Source: Bacillota bacterium
Lineage (GTDB): Bacteria; Bacillota; Clostridia; Lachnospirales; Lachnospiraceae
Direction: 5' to 3'
Length of the DNA stretch: 64,000 nucleotides
Assembly (NCBI GenBank): GCA_023386815.1
Contig: JAEWIZ010000022.1
Coordinates: 434,001 to 498,000 of the forward strand
A program made the position numbers and the translations under genes. The stretch's first letter is position 1; every line of letters begins with the position of its first letter. This document shows positions 17,359 to 26,900 of the stretch, piece after piece. The notes beneath the pieces were generated by a model that saw nothing but the letters and a program-made list of their open reading frames with translations, did not search any database and had not been told where the DNA came from.

Positions 17359-17986
17359 AATTAGGAATCGAGGATTTTTATTTACTTTTTATCAGCCTGG
17401 ATGGAATTTAAATATTTACTTAATCACTGGAAAAAAATATAATTATGTAATAGATACTGGATTAGGTTCCTTCAGTGTTGCTCCAATCCTGAATTATTTA
17501 AAAGAATCACTGAAGCAGACTGTCGTGATTAATACACATTATCATTGGGATCACATCTGGGGAAATTCTTTCTTTCAGGACAGTGTCATAGTGTCTCACG
17601 ACTTATGCCCTAATATGATTCAAACAAATTGGGATGAGATGTTTCATAAAAACCTCCAACATTGCTACGGTGACGTTAGGATGCGCCTTCCCGACTTGAT
17701 CTTTAAGGAGGAGCTATATTTCCCGGAAGACAAAATCAGACTATTTTATAGTCCCGGGCATACCATAGATTCGATTAGTATTTTAGACGAAAATGAAAAG
17801 GTATTAATATTGGGGGATAATATTGGCGATAGCATGGAGGAACTTCTTCCAAGCCTTCAATGCTCTCCTGAGATTTATAGAGATACACTGAAAAAATATT
17901 TACAATTAAATTTTGATACTTGTATCTCGGGACATAATCAGATTATAGATAAAGATGTAATAAGTAAGATTCTAGATATGATATAA
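17345..17986 (+). CDS. Metallo-beta-lactamase-fold hydrolase
   Basis: The frame opens at 17279, but GGAGGAATGTT points to the ATG at 17345, inside the end of the previous gene. The 213-residue protein shows THYHWDH near residue 60, SPGHTIDS near 137 and the Asp of GDNIG near 157, with SGHNQ near 198, giving a complete MBL metal site. It is shorter than its neighbour and only distantly similar, so the two are more likely partners than a recent duplication. Substrate unknown. Confidence 0.85.
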   Translation: MQVNKIRNRGFLFTFYQPGWNLNIYLITGKKYNYVIDTGLGSFSVAPILNYLKESLKQTVVINTHYHWDHIWGNSFFQDSVIVSHDLCPNMIQTNWDEMFHKNLQHCYGDVRMRLPDLIFKEELYFPEDKIRLFYSPGHTIDSISILDENEKVLILGDNIGDSMEELLPSLQCSPEIYRDTLKKYLQLNFDTCISGHNQIIDKDVISKILDMI

Positions 17987-18098
17987 TAAATAAGCTTCTT
18001 ATATGAAACACAAAGAAAATTCAGTCCTAAATATAGGATGTAATACGTAGGGTTTTATATGATATGGAAAGAATCTGGAAATAGCGAGGTAATCATAG

Positions 18099-19034
18099 TT
18101 GAAAAAGTCCGAACGAATGAATGCAATCATTTATATGCTAAAAGAAAAAGGAAAGCTTAGTGCAGGTGAAATTGCAAAACGATTGGAGGTTAGTGAGCGT
18201 ACGGTATACCGTGACATCGACGCCCTTAGTCAAATAAAGGTTCCCATCATAGCATATGAAGGAAATCAAGGAGGCTATGAAATAGATAATAATTACTTTA
18301 TTCCTTCCATTGTGCTCACCGAGGAGGAAATAACCAACTTTATGCTCCTGCTTAGACTCGGGAAGGAACTGAAAATCCCTGGATTACATAAGAATTATGA
18401 TATGTTAGGCTTAAAGCTATTAAATGCTGTCTCTAAGGACAGCAGACCGAAGCTGGAACGGTTTCTTCACAAATTTCAGGTCTATGTCAACCGTATTAAT
18501 CCCGGTGACTATGTAGAGCAGGTTCTGGAAGTGATTATTCAGAGCTTCGAAGAGGAGAAGAAGGTTAAGCTCTCCTATGATACTCCAGGAAGGGATAGGT
18601 TGTCAGTACGTGAGGTCTCCCCCTACCGTTTTACTTTTGACGAGGGTGGCTGGTATTTAACAGGTTATTGCCATCTACGTAAAGCCAAACGAACCTTTCG
18701 CTTGGATCGAATTACCAGCATTGAACTTATGGACAGTCCCTGTCGTTTTCCAAAAGATATAGCCTCGCTTGATGCAGGTGACCGGGTAATACTACGCTAC
18801 CTATTACAAATTGATCAACATTTTTACGAGATGATAAAGCATAATTATTATATGGAAGACCATACCATCTTGGAAAAGTCCACCAGCTTAGTAGTTGAAA
18901 TACATACGGCTCATGAGGATTCTATTCTTGAACTCGCACTAAAAAATGCTGATTTCCTCAAAGTGATAGAACCTCAAAGCCTATGTGAAAAAATAAAAAA
19001 GATAGCAGATAACTTAGCTGGTATTTATCATTGA
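18099..19034 (+). CDS. HTH and WYL domain transcriptional regulator
   Basis: The protein has a DeoR-like winged helix-turn-helix at the N-terminus (LSAGEIAKRLEVSERTVYRDID, residues about 20-41) and a WYL domain in the middle (VSPYRFTFDEGGWYLTGYC near 175-200, FRLDRI). A WCX-like C-terminal extension follows. These proteins usually repress or activate neighbouring genes in response to a bound ligand or nucleic acid. The start is a TTG at 18099 with GAGGT eight bases upstream; the next Met is at 18117. It is likely monocistronic, following the MBL pair. Confidence 0.88.
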   Translation: MKKSERMNAIIYMLKEKGKLSAGEIAKRLEVSERTVYRDIDALSQIKVPIIAYEGNQGGYEIDNNYFIPSIVLTEEEITNFMLLLRLGKELKIPGLHKNYDMLGLKLLNAVSKDSRPKLERFLHKFQVYVNRINPGDYVEQVLEVIIQSFEEEKKVKLSYDTPGRDRLSVREVSPYRFTFDEGGWYLTGYCHLRKAKRTFRLDRITSIELMDSPCRFPKDIASLDAGDRVILRYLLQIDQHFYEMIKHNYYMEDHTILEKSTSLVVEIHTAHEDSILELALKNADFLKVIEPQSLCEKIKKIADNLAGIYH

Positions 19035-19131
19035 AGAAAAAGTCAAACTACAAGAAAATCAAACCAATAACATTGACATTCCTTCTGCCTATTTTTAATT
19101 AGGCAAAAAATGTATGTTTTAAACCGGCTCC

Positions 19132-20640
19132 TTATCTCTGCAATGCTTTCGTGGGATATTCCTTACGAAACCTTTGCTTTTCCTTATACATTTGCTTATC
19201 AGCCTTTTCAATGATATACTCGACATCTATATCCATACCAGACTGATAATAAGCTAATCCGTGGCTTGCCACAATCCGATAAGGAGCTTCTCCCATGTGA
19301 TAACATTCGCTTAATTTCTTCTGAATCTCAGACCATTCCTTCTCTGCTTTGGATTTGCTCTTATCCTTAAAAATAATGATAAACTCATCCCCACCCATTC
19401 GAAAGAATACATCCTCTTGCCGGAGGCAACCTTTAATGATCTCACAGAAGTTGATAATGTAACGATCTCCCTCTCCATGCCCATAGGTATCATTGATGTT
19501 CTTTAAATTATTCAGATCCAGGAAACAAAGTACAAACTCCAGATAGTCTTCTTTGGAATCCGCCAACAGTTCTTCCAGCTTCTTCATACCCATTCTTCTA
19601 TTCATTATTCCGGTCAAGGTATCCGTTGAAGCGTAGTGATTCAATTCTTCCTCTGCTTTTCTGATTTCCGTTATATCCATGACACCGGTTAAGATACACT
19701 TGTCACCATGATAATCGATGAGCTCGTAATTTGCCTTAACCCACATTTGTTTGCCGTTAAAATCATATTCTACAATTCGATTATAAGTACTATTATGTTT
19801 CATCAATTCTTCCTGTAGCGCGAGGATGCTGTCCTTGTTGATAAATCCATCAATTTCATTGGAACTATGTAATCCCTCTAAATCGATTCCCAACAAATCA
19901 CATGCCCTTTTATTTGCTTCAATGACCTTTCCATCTTCCATTCTTATAATAAATACTGGATAGGGATTCACATAAAAGAGTTTTTTAAAATTCTCTTCAT
20001 TTTCCAAGAGTTCTTTTCGGTAGAGAAACTCTATCATCCTATGGCGATAAAAGATAAAGCTCAATAAAAAAGCTGCAATTATCAGACCTGTAGCGTTTAC
20101 CACCTTAACAAGAAACAGGTTTACATCATGATTAAATGACCAGATACCGATAAGGAAAATAATATGATTAACTCCAAAGGCAAAGAGCATAAAGGAAGGT
20201 TTTAAGGCAAGTGCCGTCGCAGTTATCAATGACAGTATGATATAGGAATATATATTACCTGTATGCCTTTGACTATTAACAGAAGAGATAACCCCTATTA
20301 GAATATATAAAAATACATACAACTTTAATATACAATATAACCTAGGGTATTTTCCGCTCTGCCTCATGCCACCTAATTTGTTGTAAGAAATTAAGAATAC
20401 GGTAGAAACAACTACACTTATGATATGTCCTAAAACAAGGGTTATAACATAGCTCCTATCGGAACCATTTTTCAAAAAGGTATAGTCCATGTAGAGCCAA
20501 AAAAGAGAAAAGCAGATCGTTGCAAAAGAAATCAGCCGGATTCTACCAAGAACTAACTGACTGTTCTGCTGTTCAAATTCTTTCTGTTCTTTGTCGGAGC
20601 GACTTATTAAAAATTTTATTCCTTCATTAATCCATCCCAT
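19132..20640 (-). CDS. Membrane-bound diguanylate cyclase with PAS sensor
   Basis: The N-terminal 210 residues contain about six hydrophobic helices. They are followed by a PAS domain (NPYPVFIIRMEDGKVIEANKRACDLLG near 225) and a GGDEF domain with the intact active site FFRMGGDEFIIIF near 430. The protein should make cyclic di-GMP from two GTP. No EAL domain is present, and no RxxD inhibitory site was confirmed. AAAGGA precedes the ATG. It stands alone and suggests control of motility or surface attachment. Confidence 0.92.
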   Translation of the reverse strand: MGWINEGIKFLISRSDKEQKEFEQQNSQLVLGRIRLISFATICFSLFWLYMDYTFLKNGSDRSYVITLVLGHIISVVVSTVFLISYNKLGGMRQSGKYPRLYCILKLYVFLYILIGVISSVNSQRHTGNIYSYIILSLITATALALKPSFMLFAFGVNHIIFLIGIWSFNHDVNLFLVKVVNATGLIIAAFLLSFIFYRHRMIEFLYRKELLENEENFKKLFYVNPYPVFIIRMEDGKVIEANKRACDLLGIDLEGLHSSNEIDGFINKDSILALQEELMKHNSTYNRIVEYDFNGKQMWVKANYELIDYHGDKCILTGVMDITEIRKAEEELNHYASTDTLTGIMNRRMGMKKLEELLADSKEDYLEFVLCFLDLNNLKNINDTYGHGEGDRYIINFCEIIKGCLRQEDVFFRMGGDEFIIIFKDKSKSKAEKEWSEIQKKLSECYHMGEAPYRIVASHGLAYYQSGMDIDVEYIIEKADKQMYKEKQRFRKEYPTKALQR

Positions 20641-20689
20641 AAATTGTTCCTTTATACATTACAATGCTTACATTTGCAGGATACAAGAA

Positions 20690-20715
20690 CAGCATTCCCA
20701 ACCTAAGGAATGCTG
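20690..20715 (-). terminator. Hairpin between LUD and diguanylate cyclase genes
   Basis: CAGCATTCC and GGAATGCTG form a perfect 9-bp stem. The minus-strand tail TTCTTGTAT is T-rich, so it probably ends the LUD gene transcript. Confidence 0.55.
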
Positions 20716-20778
20716 CGAAAATAGTGTTTTTATTATACCAAACGATGGGTTGGGACGCAAGATTATTTTATGATCCAG

Positions 20779-21420
20779 CTAATAGCCCAAGGTTTTGCCC
20801 ACGATAATGACCTTTATTCTGTCCTTCACAAACTGCCCTGTGATGGTTACAAAATCATTACATATTCTATTTGGACTTTTGCAGTCAATACAATGGCCCA
20901 GCTTCGTACAGGGAGTATCCTTATTTAAACGCTTTGCATCCATAGGCGCAGCATAATTTCTAACTCTACTTTGCGCCTCCTCTAGATTTCTAACCAATTT
21001 ATTAATTCCGACTACAAGGATAACTTGTTTGGGACCATAGATTATTGGAGCAATCCTGCTTCCATTCCCATCAATATTATAAAGTTCTCCCTCCTCTGTC
21101 AAAGCATTCGTACCGGATAGAAAGGTATCCGCAGAAAAATTTTGTATATATATTTGCTTCTTTTTCTCACTGGTAATCCCTTGTCTATATTTATCCAGAA
21201 AACAATAATTTCCCTTACGCAGAAACTCTAAGACCCCAGTCTCCTCAAGTGTAACAGAGTCCCCAATCCCAACAACTGATTTCTCTTCAATCAATTCCTT
21301 TAATATCTGCAATAATTCCTCTTCGTTGTTTACAAAATAGCCTTTCATATTGTGCTTCTCCAGACCAGCAACCACTTTTTCAACCTGTTTATTAATAAAC
21401 CAAGAAACATTCTTATCCAT
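20779..21420 (-). CDS. LUD-domain protein (lactate utilisation C/YkgG-like)
   Basis: The 213-residue protein matches the LUD (DUF162) family: GIGDSVTLEETGVLEFLRKG near 54-73, FLSGTNALTEEGELYNIDGNG near 104, and VVGINKLVRNLEEAQ. A C-terminal CTKLGHCIDCKSPNRIC cluster could bind metal or iron-sulfur. LutC partners of L-lactate oxidation carry this fold, but stand-alone clostridial members have no proven role. No LutA or LutB lies nearby. GAGGT precedes the ATG. Confidence 0.82.
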   Translation of the reverse strand: MDKNVSWFINKQVEKVVAGLEKHNMKGYFVNNEEELLQILKELIEEKSVVGIGDSVTLEETGVLEFLRKGNYCFLDKYRQGITSEKKKQIYIQNFSADTFLSGTNALTEEGELYNIDGNGSRIAPIIYGPKQVILVVGINKLVRNLEEAQSRVRNYAAPMDAKRLNKDTPCTKLGHCIDCKSPNRICNDFVTITGQFVKDRIKVIIVGKTLGY

Positions 21421-21545
21421 TTACCTCTACCTCTTTATATCGAAATATCTAGAATATTGCATACCAACCGTCAGCCTTAAATCATTTTTATTGTACCATA
21501 CAATTTTCCATATCAACACTGGAAACTTATTATTATACAAATATT

Positions 21546-21580
21546 ATCCCTCTGCCATAGATCGAATATAGCAGAGGGAT
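21546..21580 (-). terminator. Hairpin after ligD
   Basis: ATCCCTCTGC and GCAGAGGGAT form a perfect 10-bp stem 43 bases after the ligD stop. The tail is AT-rich but lacks a solid T-run. Confidence 0.5.
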
Positions 21581-21622
21581 GATTATATAATCTTATTTTG
21601 TTGTATCGTAAACATTGGTTTA

Positions 21623-24064
21623 TTATCTAAGCATTTGATTACTCTCAAAAAAATCCTTCCAAGGATCCTCGCTATTGATCCGAATCAAGGCCTCCTCCAT
21701 GGTAATTGCATCTGGGGCTACCCGGTCTAATTCTTCCCACATAATTGGCATGGACACCTTCGCCCCAGCTCTCGCCCTGATGGAATAGGGTGCAATACTC
21801 GTAGCACCTCTGCCATTACGAATCCAGTCGATGAAGATCTTGTCCTTGCGCTTCGCTTTCCTGACATTACTTGTGTACCTGTCAGGCCATTTCTGTTCCA
21901 TAACTTCTGCAACACGCCTGGCAAAATTATGGAATACCTCCCAGGAAACCATTGGCTTTAACGGAACGACTACATGATAGCCTTTTCCTCCACTAGTCTT
22001 AAGATATGATTTTAACGACAGCTCCGTTAGAATACTTTTGATATCCAGTACACCCTGGCGTACTCTGCTAAGCTCCATTCCTTCATCCGGATCAAGGTCA
22101 AAAACCATGATATCTGGTTTTTCCAGATTCTCGACGCGGCTGCCCCAGGTGTGGAACTCCAGAGTGCCCATCTGTACCTCATAAACAAGACCGGTTACAT
22201 TCTCTATATAGAAATACTCCTCCGTTTCTCCATCGCTGTTGGTGACAGGTATCGTGACAATCCCTTTGCTATCTGGCCCTGGATGCTTTTTAAAGAAACA
22301 GTTCTGTGAAATCCCCTTTGGACAGCGCACAATACTGAGAACCCTATGGTCTACATAGGGCAGCATGCGTTCTGAAATCTTCGCGTAATACCGAACTACA
22401 TCCTCTTTTGTTATTTCAGGGTTTTCAAACAACACCTTATCTGGTTTTGAAATTTTTATTCCCTCGATCATAATGCTATTTGCGTTCGCTTCCATCGTTT
22501 GCTCCATTTCTTCTTCAGAGGAGAACTCAGGCTGGATATCCTCCTCAGTCTCTCTCTTTATTTCCTTCGGGTTCTTGTCTGTACGCATACCCTTGTAACT
22601 CGCTTGCCGTAGTAAATTCTCTTTCGTCCATTCAGCAAATTTTATTTCAGCTACCATGATAGGTTCAACCCAGGTAATCTTTTCATTCAATTTTGGCTTT
22701 GGCGCATATTTGAAGGGTGAATCTGTCCCTTTTATGTTCTCAAATTCTTTCTCAAGTACTTTCGCCTCTGATTCACGAAATCCTGTACCCGCTCGCCCCA
22801 CATAAACCAAATCCTCACCTTCATAGATTCCCAGGAGAATTGAGCTTATCCCGTTTATTTTTTTTTCTGAAAGAGTGTAACCTCCAACGACAAACTCCTG
22901 CCGTTTATCACATTTTAGCTTAATCCAGTCACCATTTCTTGTTCCGCTATAAATGGAATCTGCTCTTTTCCCAACGATCCCTTCCATATCTGACTCACAG
23001 GCTACCGCAAAGCTTTGCTTTCCATTTCCCCTGACGTATCTGCTATAATAAAGGTTTTTTGGAGCACTCTGCATCAACGACTCCAGGGTTTCTTTTCTTT
23101 CTAGGAGTTGCTTTTGCCTAAGGTCTATCCCATCCAGTGCAAGAAGGTCAAAAACGATATAGGTCAGACTCTGCCCCTTCGGATTCTTTACATAATTCTG
23201 TAAAGCCTGGAAATCAGTTTTTCCCGAGGCATCCGTAACTACCATTTCACCGTCTAAAATCATCGCTCTCCCAGCTGCAAGTTCAATGAGTGAGAAGGTT
23301 ATATCATGAAACCGTTTCGTATAATCATTGCCATTTCTGGTTATTAACCGAACGTTATTCCCTTCCACAAATGCCAAAATTCTATATCCATCGTACTTAA
23401 GCTCATAAAGCCAATCCTCACCATCCGGAATTGTCTTGACTAATTTAGCCAGCTGAACCTCAGCATTTGAAAAGGGATTCCTCGTGATCTTAACCTCTTC
23501 CCCACCTTCAATTTGTGCCATTGTTCGTCCGGTTCTGATACTGGTATTAAATTCTGAGATTCCGTCAGTCTCTTTTACATACTCATCTTTCTCTTTTAAT
23601 AACAGCCAGTTATTCTTGTCCTCACTGGATATGGCTTTCCACTTAACCAAAGCCCATTTGCCCTTAAGCCGCCTGCCTTTTAGAAGAAACTTCAGCTCAC
23701 CTTTTTGAAGGCCTTCTTCTACATTTCCATAAGGTTCCCAGAAGCCTTCATCCCAGAGCATGACGATTCCGCCTCCATATTCTCCTTTTGGAATCGTTCC
23801 TTCAAAATGTCGATATTCCAACGGATGGTCTTCCACCTGTACGGCGAGACGTTTATCGTGTTTATCATAGGAAGGTCCCTTGGGTACCGCCCAGCTTAAA
23901 AGTGCTCCTTCCCATTCCAGGCGCAGATCATAGTGTTCTCTGCGAGCCATATGGTGCTGGACAACAAATCTTAAACCTTCCTCTGATTCGGTTCTATTTC
24001 CTTCCGGTTCTAAGGTTCGATCAAAATTCCTTTTTTCATTGTATTCATTTAAGTTTCCAATCAT
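21623..24064 (-). CDS. ligD: Multifunctional NHEJ DNA ligase D
   Basis: This 813-residue protein carries all three LigD activities. The N-terminal 3'-phosphoesterase domain (about 30-180) has HHMARREHYDLRLEW and HPLEYRHFEGTIPKGEYGGG. The ATP-dependent ligase domain (about 200-500) has adenylated Lys in ELKYDGYR near 220, LDGEMVV and GIVGKRADS. The C-terminal primase-polymerase domain (about 540-810) has catalytic acids in VFDLDPDEG near 680 and TSGGKGYHVVVPL. The order phosphoesterase-ligase-polymerase differs from the mycobacterial polymerase-first order. Together with Ku, encoded 4 bases upstream, it repairs double-strand breaks without a template, which is useful in spores or stationary cells. 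Confidence 0.96.
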   Translation of the reverse strand: MIGNLNEYNEKRNFDRTLEPEGNRTESEEGLRFVVQHHMARREHYDLRLEWEGALLSWAVPKGPSYDKHDKRLAVQVEDHPLEYRHFEGTIPKGEYGGGIVMLWDEGFWEPYGNVEEGLQKGELKFLLKGRRLKGKWALVKWKAISSEDKNNWLLLKEKDEYVKETDGISEFNTSIRTGRTMAQIEGGEEVKITRNPFSNAEVQLAKLVKTIPDGEDWLYELKYDGYRILAFVEGNNVRLITRNGNDYTKRFHDITFSLIELAAGRAMILDGEMVVTDASGKTDFQALQNYVKNPKGQSLTYIVFDLLALDGIDLRQKQLLERKETLESLMQSAPKNLYYSRYVRGNGKQSFAVACESDMEGIVGKRADSIYSGTRNGDWIKLKCDKRQEFVVGGYTLSEKKINGISSILLGIYEGEDLVYVGRAGTGFRESEAKVLEKEFENIKGTDSPFKYAPKPKLNEKITWVEPIMVAEIKFAEWTKENLLRQASYKGMRTDKNPKEIKRETEEDIQPEFSSEEEMEQTMEANANSIMIEGIKISKPDKVLFENPEITKEDVVRYYAKISERMLPYVDHRVLSIVRCPKGISQNCFFKKHPGPDSKGIVTIPVTNSDGETEEYFYIENVTGLVYEVQMGTLEFHTWGSRVENLEKPDIMVFDLDPDEGMELSRVRQGVLDIKSILTELSLKSYLKTSGGKGYHVVVPLKPMVSWEVFHNFARRVAEVMEQKWPDRYTSNVRKAKRKDKIFIDWIRNGRGATSIAPYSIRARAGAKVSMPIMWEELDRVAPDAITMEEALIRINSEDPWKDFFESNQMLR

Positions 24065-24068
24065 AAAA

Positions 24069-24842
24069 TTATGCCGGTTCCTTATCTCTATTCGCCTTTT
24101 CTACACTGGCTCTGAGTGCCTCCATAAGATCAATAACCTTGCCCTCACTCTCAGGCTCTGCGGCAACGACCTCTTTACCGGAAATTTTGGTCTCGATGAG
24201 AGCGCGAAGTCTGGCCTGATATTCATCCTTATATTTTGTTGGATCAAAGGGTGTATCCATAGAATTAATCAGCATCCTAGCCATACTCAGCTCCTGCTCG
24301 GACACTTCCGGCTTCGTATACTGTTTTTGAAACTCTTTAATATCATCTGCGTAGAACATGGTGGAAATGAGGATCCCTTCCTCCCGAGGAATAATTGCCA
24401 TTAATGTATCCTTTGTGCCCATAACTGTTTTGCCAATAGCTATCTTTTGCTCCGTCATCAAAGCGGAGCGCAGCAGTTCAAAGGCTTTTTCACCTCCTGC
24501 TTCCGGTGAGGCTTGATATGTTTTCTCATAATAAACCGGGGATATCTGATTTAGCTGGGCAAAATGCAGGATCTGAATGGATTTTTCCTTTTCTGTCTTA
24601 ATCTTCTCAATCTCTTCGTCTGTAACAACGACATATTTATCATCATCATATTCGAAGCCCTTTACAATGTCTTTCGCATTAATTTCCTTACCGCAATGAG
24701 CACAGGTTTTCTTGTATCGTATTCGGTTATTATCTTCCTTGTGCAATTGGTTAAAATGGATGTCATTATCCTGCGTTGTGGTGGACATCCCGATTGGAAT
24801 TGCGACCATACCAAACGTTATAACTGATTTACGTGATACCAT
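24069..24842 (-). CDS. ku: Bacterial Ku DNA end-binding protein
   Basis: The frame opens at 24875, but GGAGGTG places the start at the ATG at 24842. The 257-residue protein has the Ku core (GMVAIPIGM, FNQLHKEDNNRIRYKK), a CxxC (CAHCGKEI) and the YYEKTYQASPEAGGEKAF motif typical of bacterial Ku homodimers. It encircles DNA ends and recruits LigD, encoded immediately downstream with a 4-base gap. The C-terminal tail after residue 240 is short and mixed-charge. Confidence 0.96.
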   Translation of the reverse strand: MVSRKSVITFGMVAIPIGMSTTTQDNDIHFNQLHKEDNNRIRYKKTCAHCGKEINAKDIVKGFEYDDDKYVVVTDEEIEKIKTEKEKSIQILHFAQLNQISPVYYEKTYQASPEAGGEKAFELLRSALMTEQKIAIGKTVMGTKDTLMAIIPREEGILISTMFYADDIKEFQKQYTKPEVSEQELSMARMLINSMDTPFDPTKYKDEYQARLRALIETKISGKEVVAAEPESEGKVIDLMEALRASVEKANRDKEPA

Positions 24843-24909
24843 AATTTGAACACCTCCAAAGGCTATTGTTTCCAACTCATCTTTAAGTATTCGGTGTTAC
24901 TGCTCAAAA

Positions 24910-26367
24910 TTAATCCTTGTTAATCGCCTGTGTAACCTTTAATTGCCTGCCGCCAATCATTGTATTTTTCATTGCTTCTAAAACAAATGGGCCTTTTCCA
25001 TTTAATATCTCCACATAAGTCAAGGTGTCTTGAATTGTTATAATTCCGATATCTTCTGCCTGAATCCCTTCTAGGTTCACAATTACTCCAACAAAATTAG
25101 TTGCTCTAAGCTTCTTATTTTTTCCACCATTGAAGCGTAGTTTCATAATATCGTTATTTAATTGCTCTCCTTTAAAGCTTTTTGTATGAGGTGTTTTAGT
25201 TCGATTTTCCTCAAAGGAAGCTTTCCAAATGGACACTTCCTCCTTGCCAGGTTTCGATAATTCCTTAATTTTAAATCCTATTAAGTCTTCAATATCCTGC
25301 AAATATCTGGCTTGCTTTGGTGTTACAAAGGTAATCGCTCTTCCTTTCTGCCCAGCACGTCCGGTTCTTCCTGTACGATGGACATAGGTTTCCTCCTCCA
25401 TAGGGATATCATAGTTAATCACTAGAGAGACATTCTCAACATCAATTCCCCTGGCTGCAATATCTGTAGCAACCAAATATCGGTACTCTCCTCTTTTAAA
25501 TCGTTTGATTGCTGATAATCTATCCTTTTGTTCCATACCGCCATGGAGTTTATTACAGTCATACCTTAATTTCTTGAGCTCCTTACATACTGTATCCACT
25601 TCTTCCTTCGTACTACAAAAGATAATGCAGCTTTCGGGCTTTTCAATTACGGTAACATCGGTAAGTAATTCAAATTTATCCTCTTCGTTTGTAGTATAAA
25701 TAGCGTGATCAATATCAGTAGTTGTTATACTATCCTCACTCACATTAAGATTGATTGGATTCTTCATATAGTTTAAGGAAATATTCTTTACTTCTTCGGG
25801 CAGCGTGGCAGAGAACAACATGGTCATACGATCCTCTGGCAGCTCCCGAATAATAGCTTCTACCTGATCAATAAAGCCCATATCCAACATTCGATCAGCC
25901 TCATCAAGGATAAGATATGAAATCTTGCTTAGTGGTAAAGATCCCTTTTTTATATGATCCATAACACGCCCAGGTGTACCAGCCACTATATGAGTCTTCT
26001 GCTTTAATTCTGCTTTCTCAATGGAAAATTGATGTCTTCCGTAGATTGCTGAGGCTTTTATTCGTTTGAATCTGCCTATATTAGTGAAATCCTCTTTTAC
26101 CTGAACCGCAAGTTCCCTGGTCGGAGTCAGGATAAGGGCTTGTGGTTTATTCTCAAGCCAATCAATTAATTCACAGATTGGGATAGCATAAGAGGCTGTT
26201 TTGCCACTGCCGGTCTGGGCTTTGACGATAAGGTCCTTTTTCTCTAAAGCGAGTGGAATAACACTTACCTGAACATCTGTAGGTGTGAGATACTCCAATC
26301 CATCGAGAGCCTTTTGTATCTCCTCACTGATTGAAAAATCACGAAAACTCGTATTATCTTTATCCAT
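24910..26367 (-). CDS. dbpA: DEAD-box ATP-dependent RNA helicase with DbpA RNA-binding domain
   Basis: The 485-residue protein shows all helicase motifs: Q motif near 15-40, AQTGSGKT, PTRELAVQV, GTPGRVMDH, DEAD (LDEADRML), SAT (LFSATLP), then ARGID and HRTGRTGRAGQKG. The C-terminal 75 residues (MKLRFNGGKNKKLRATNFVGVI onward) form the DbpA/YxiN RNA recognition domain that binds hairpin 92 of 23S rRNA. It therefore probably acts in large-subunit ribosome assembly. GAGAGG precedes the start. It is transcribed in the same direction as, and upstream of, ku-ligD, with a 67-base gap to the ku start. Confidence 0.92.
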   Translation of the reverse strand: MDKDNTSFRDFSISEEIQKALDGLEYLTPTDVQVSVIPLALEKKDLIVKAQTGSGKTASYAIPICELIDWLENKPQALILTPTRELAVQVKEDFTNIGRFKRIKASAIYGRHQFSIEKAELKQKTHIVAGTPGRVMDHIKKGSLPLSKISYLILDEADRMLDMGFIDQVEAIIRELPEDRMTMLFSATLPEEVKNISLNYMKNPINLNVSEDSITTTDIDHAIYTTNEEDKFELLTDVTVIEKPESCIIFCSTKEEVDTVCKELKKLRYDCNKLHGGMEQKDRLSAIKRFKRGEYRYLVATDIAARGIDVENVSLVINYDIPMEEETYVHRTGRTGRAGQKGRAITFVTPKQARYLQDIEDLIGFKIKELSKPGKEEVSIWKASFEENRTKTPHTKSFKGEQLNNDIMKLRFNGGKNKKLRATNFVGVIVNLEGIQAEDIGIITIQDTLTYVEILNGKGPFVLEAMKNTMIGGRQLKVTQAINKD

Positions 26368-26515
26368 TTATGTCTATCCTCTCATTTAGTTCAATACTAT
26401 AAAATTAGGTGTTACTACGTAAGTACTATTATTTTAACTAAGCTATAGGTATTATGCCACAAAGTTATCAAATGTGCAATTTTACTTAAAATCTTCATCT
26501 TACTTCTATACAAAA

Positions 26516-26555
26516 ACAGCGCCCTTCTGTTTCTATAGCAACGTAAAGGCGCTGT
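26516..26555 (-). terminator. Intrinsic terminator
   Basis: ACAGCGCC and GGCGCTGT form an 8-bp stem, and the minus strand continues with TTTTTG. It ends the unit that contains the acetyltransferase relic. Confidence 0.8.
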
Positions 26556-26582
26556 AAAATATTATTCTCATTTTGCTTACAA

Positions 26583-26874
26583 TTACAAATTTGGGTTATT
26601 CCATTCCATTACATATTCCAACTCATTCGTATTATCTTCAATTTTCTCCTGTAAAACAAAAATACCTGCAATATAGTTCCCCATTAACCCTGCAAAGGCC
26701 TGAATCTTCTCCTTATGCTCATATACATAAATTGTAGCCTGTGGCATCATTTCTCTCACAGCCTCAACATTGTCTTTCCAATATGAGCTATCAATAAATT
26801 TATGCGCAGAAATATTTGTATCGAGCCATATTTGCATAATATGATCGATATCCTCTGCTCTAAACTCTAATCAT
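26583..26874 (-). pseudogene. GNAT acetyltransferase (YiaC-like), frameshifted and internally deleted
   Basis: The longest frame starts at the ATG at 26837 and encodes 84 residues. It begins IWLDTNISAHKFIDSSYW and runs to MGNYIAGIFV, the first half of a GNAT. Then it jumps to a typical C-terminal end (ELEYVMEWNNPNL). The acetyl-CoA-binding R/Q-x-x-G-x-G/A segment is missing. The original N-terminus (MIRV at 26874, then RAEDIDHI in the main frame) is separated by a frameshift. Both defects should abolish activity. Confidence 0.78.
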
Positions 26875-26900
26875 AGTACTATCATTCTCAATATTTATTC

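Noticed and set aside
19087..19108. TGCCTA/TAGGCA hairpin after the WYL regulator gene
   Set aside because: It is short and followed by A rather than T on the plus strand, and T-runs precede it on the minus strand, so it is not a convincing terminator.
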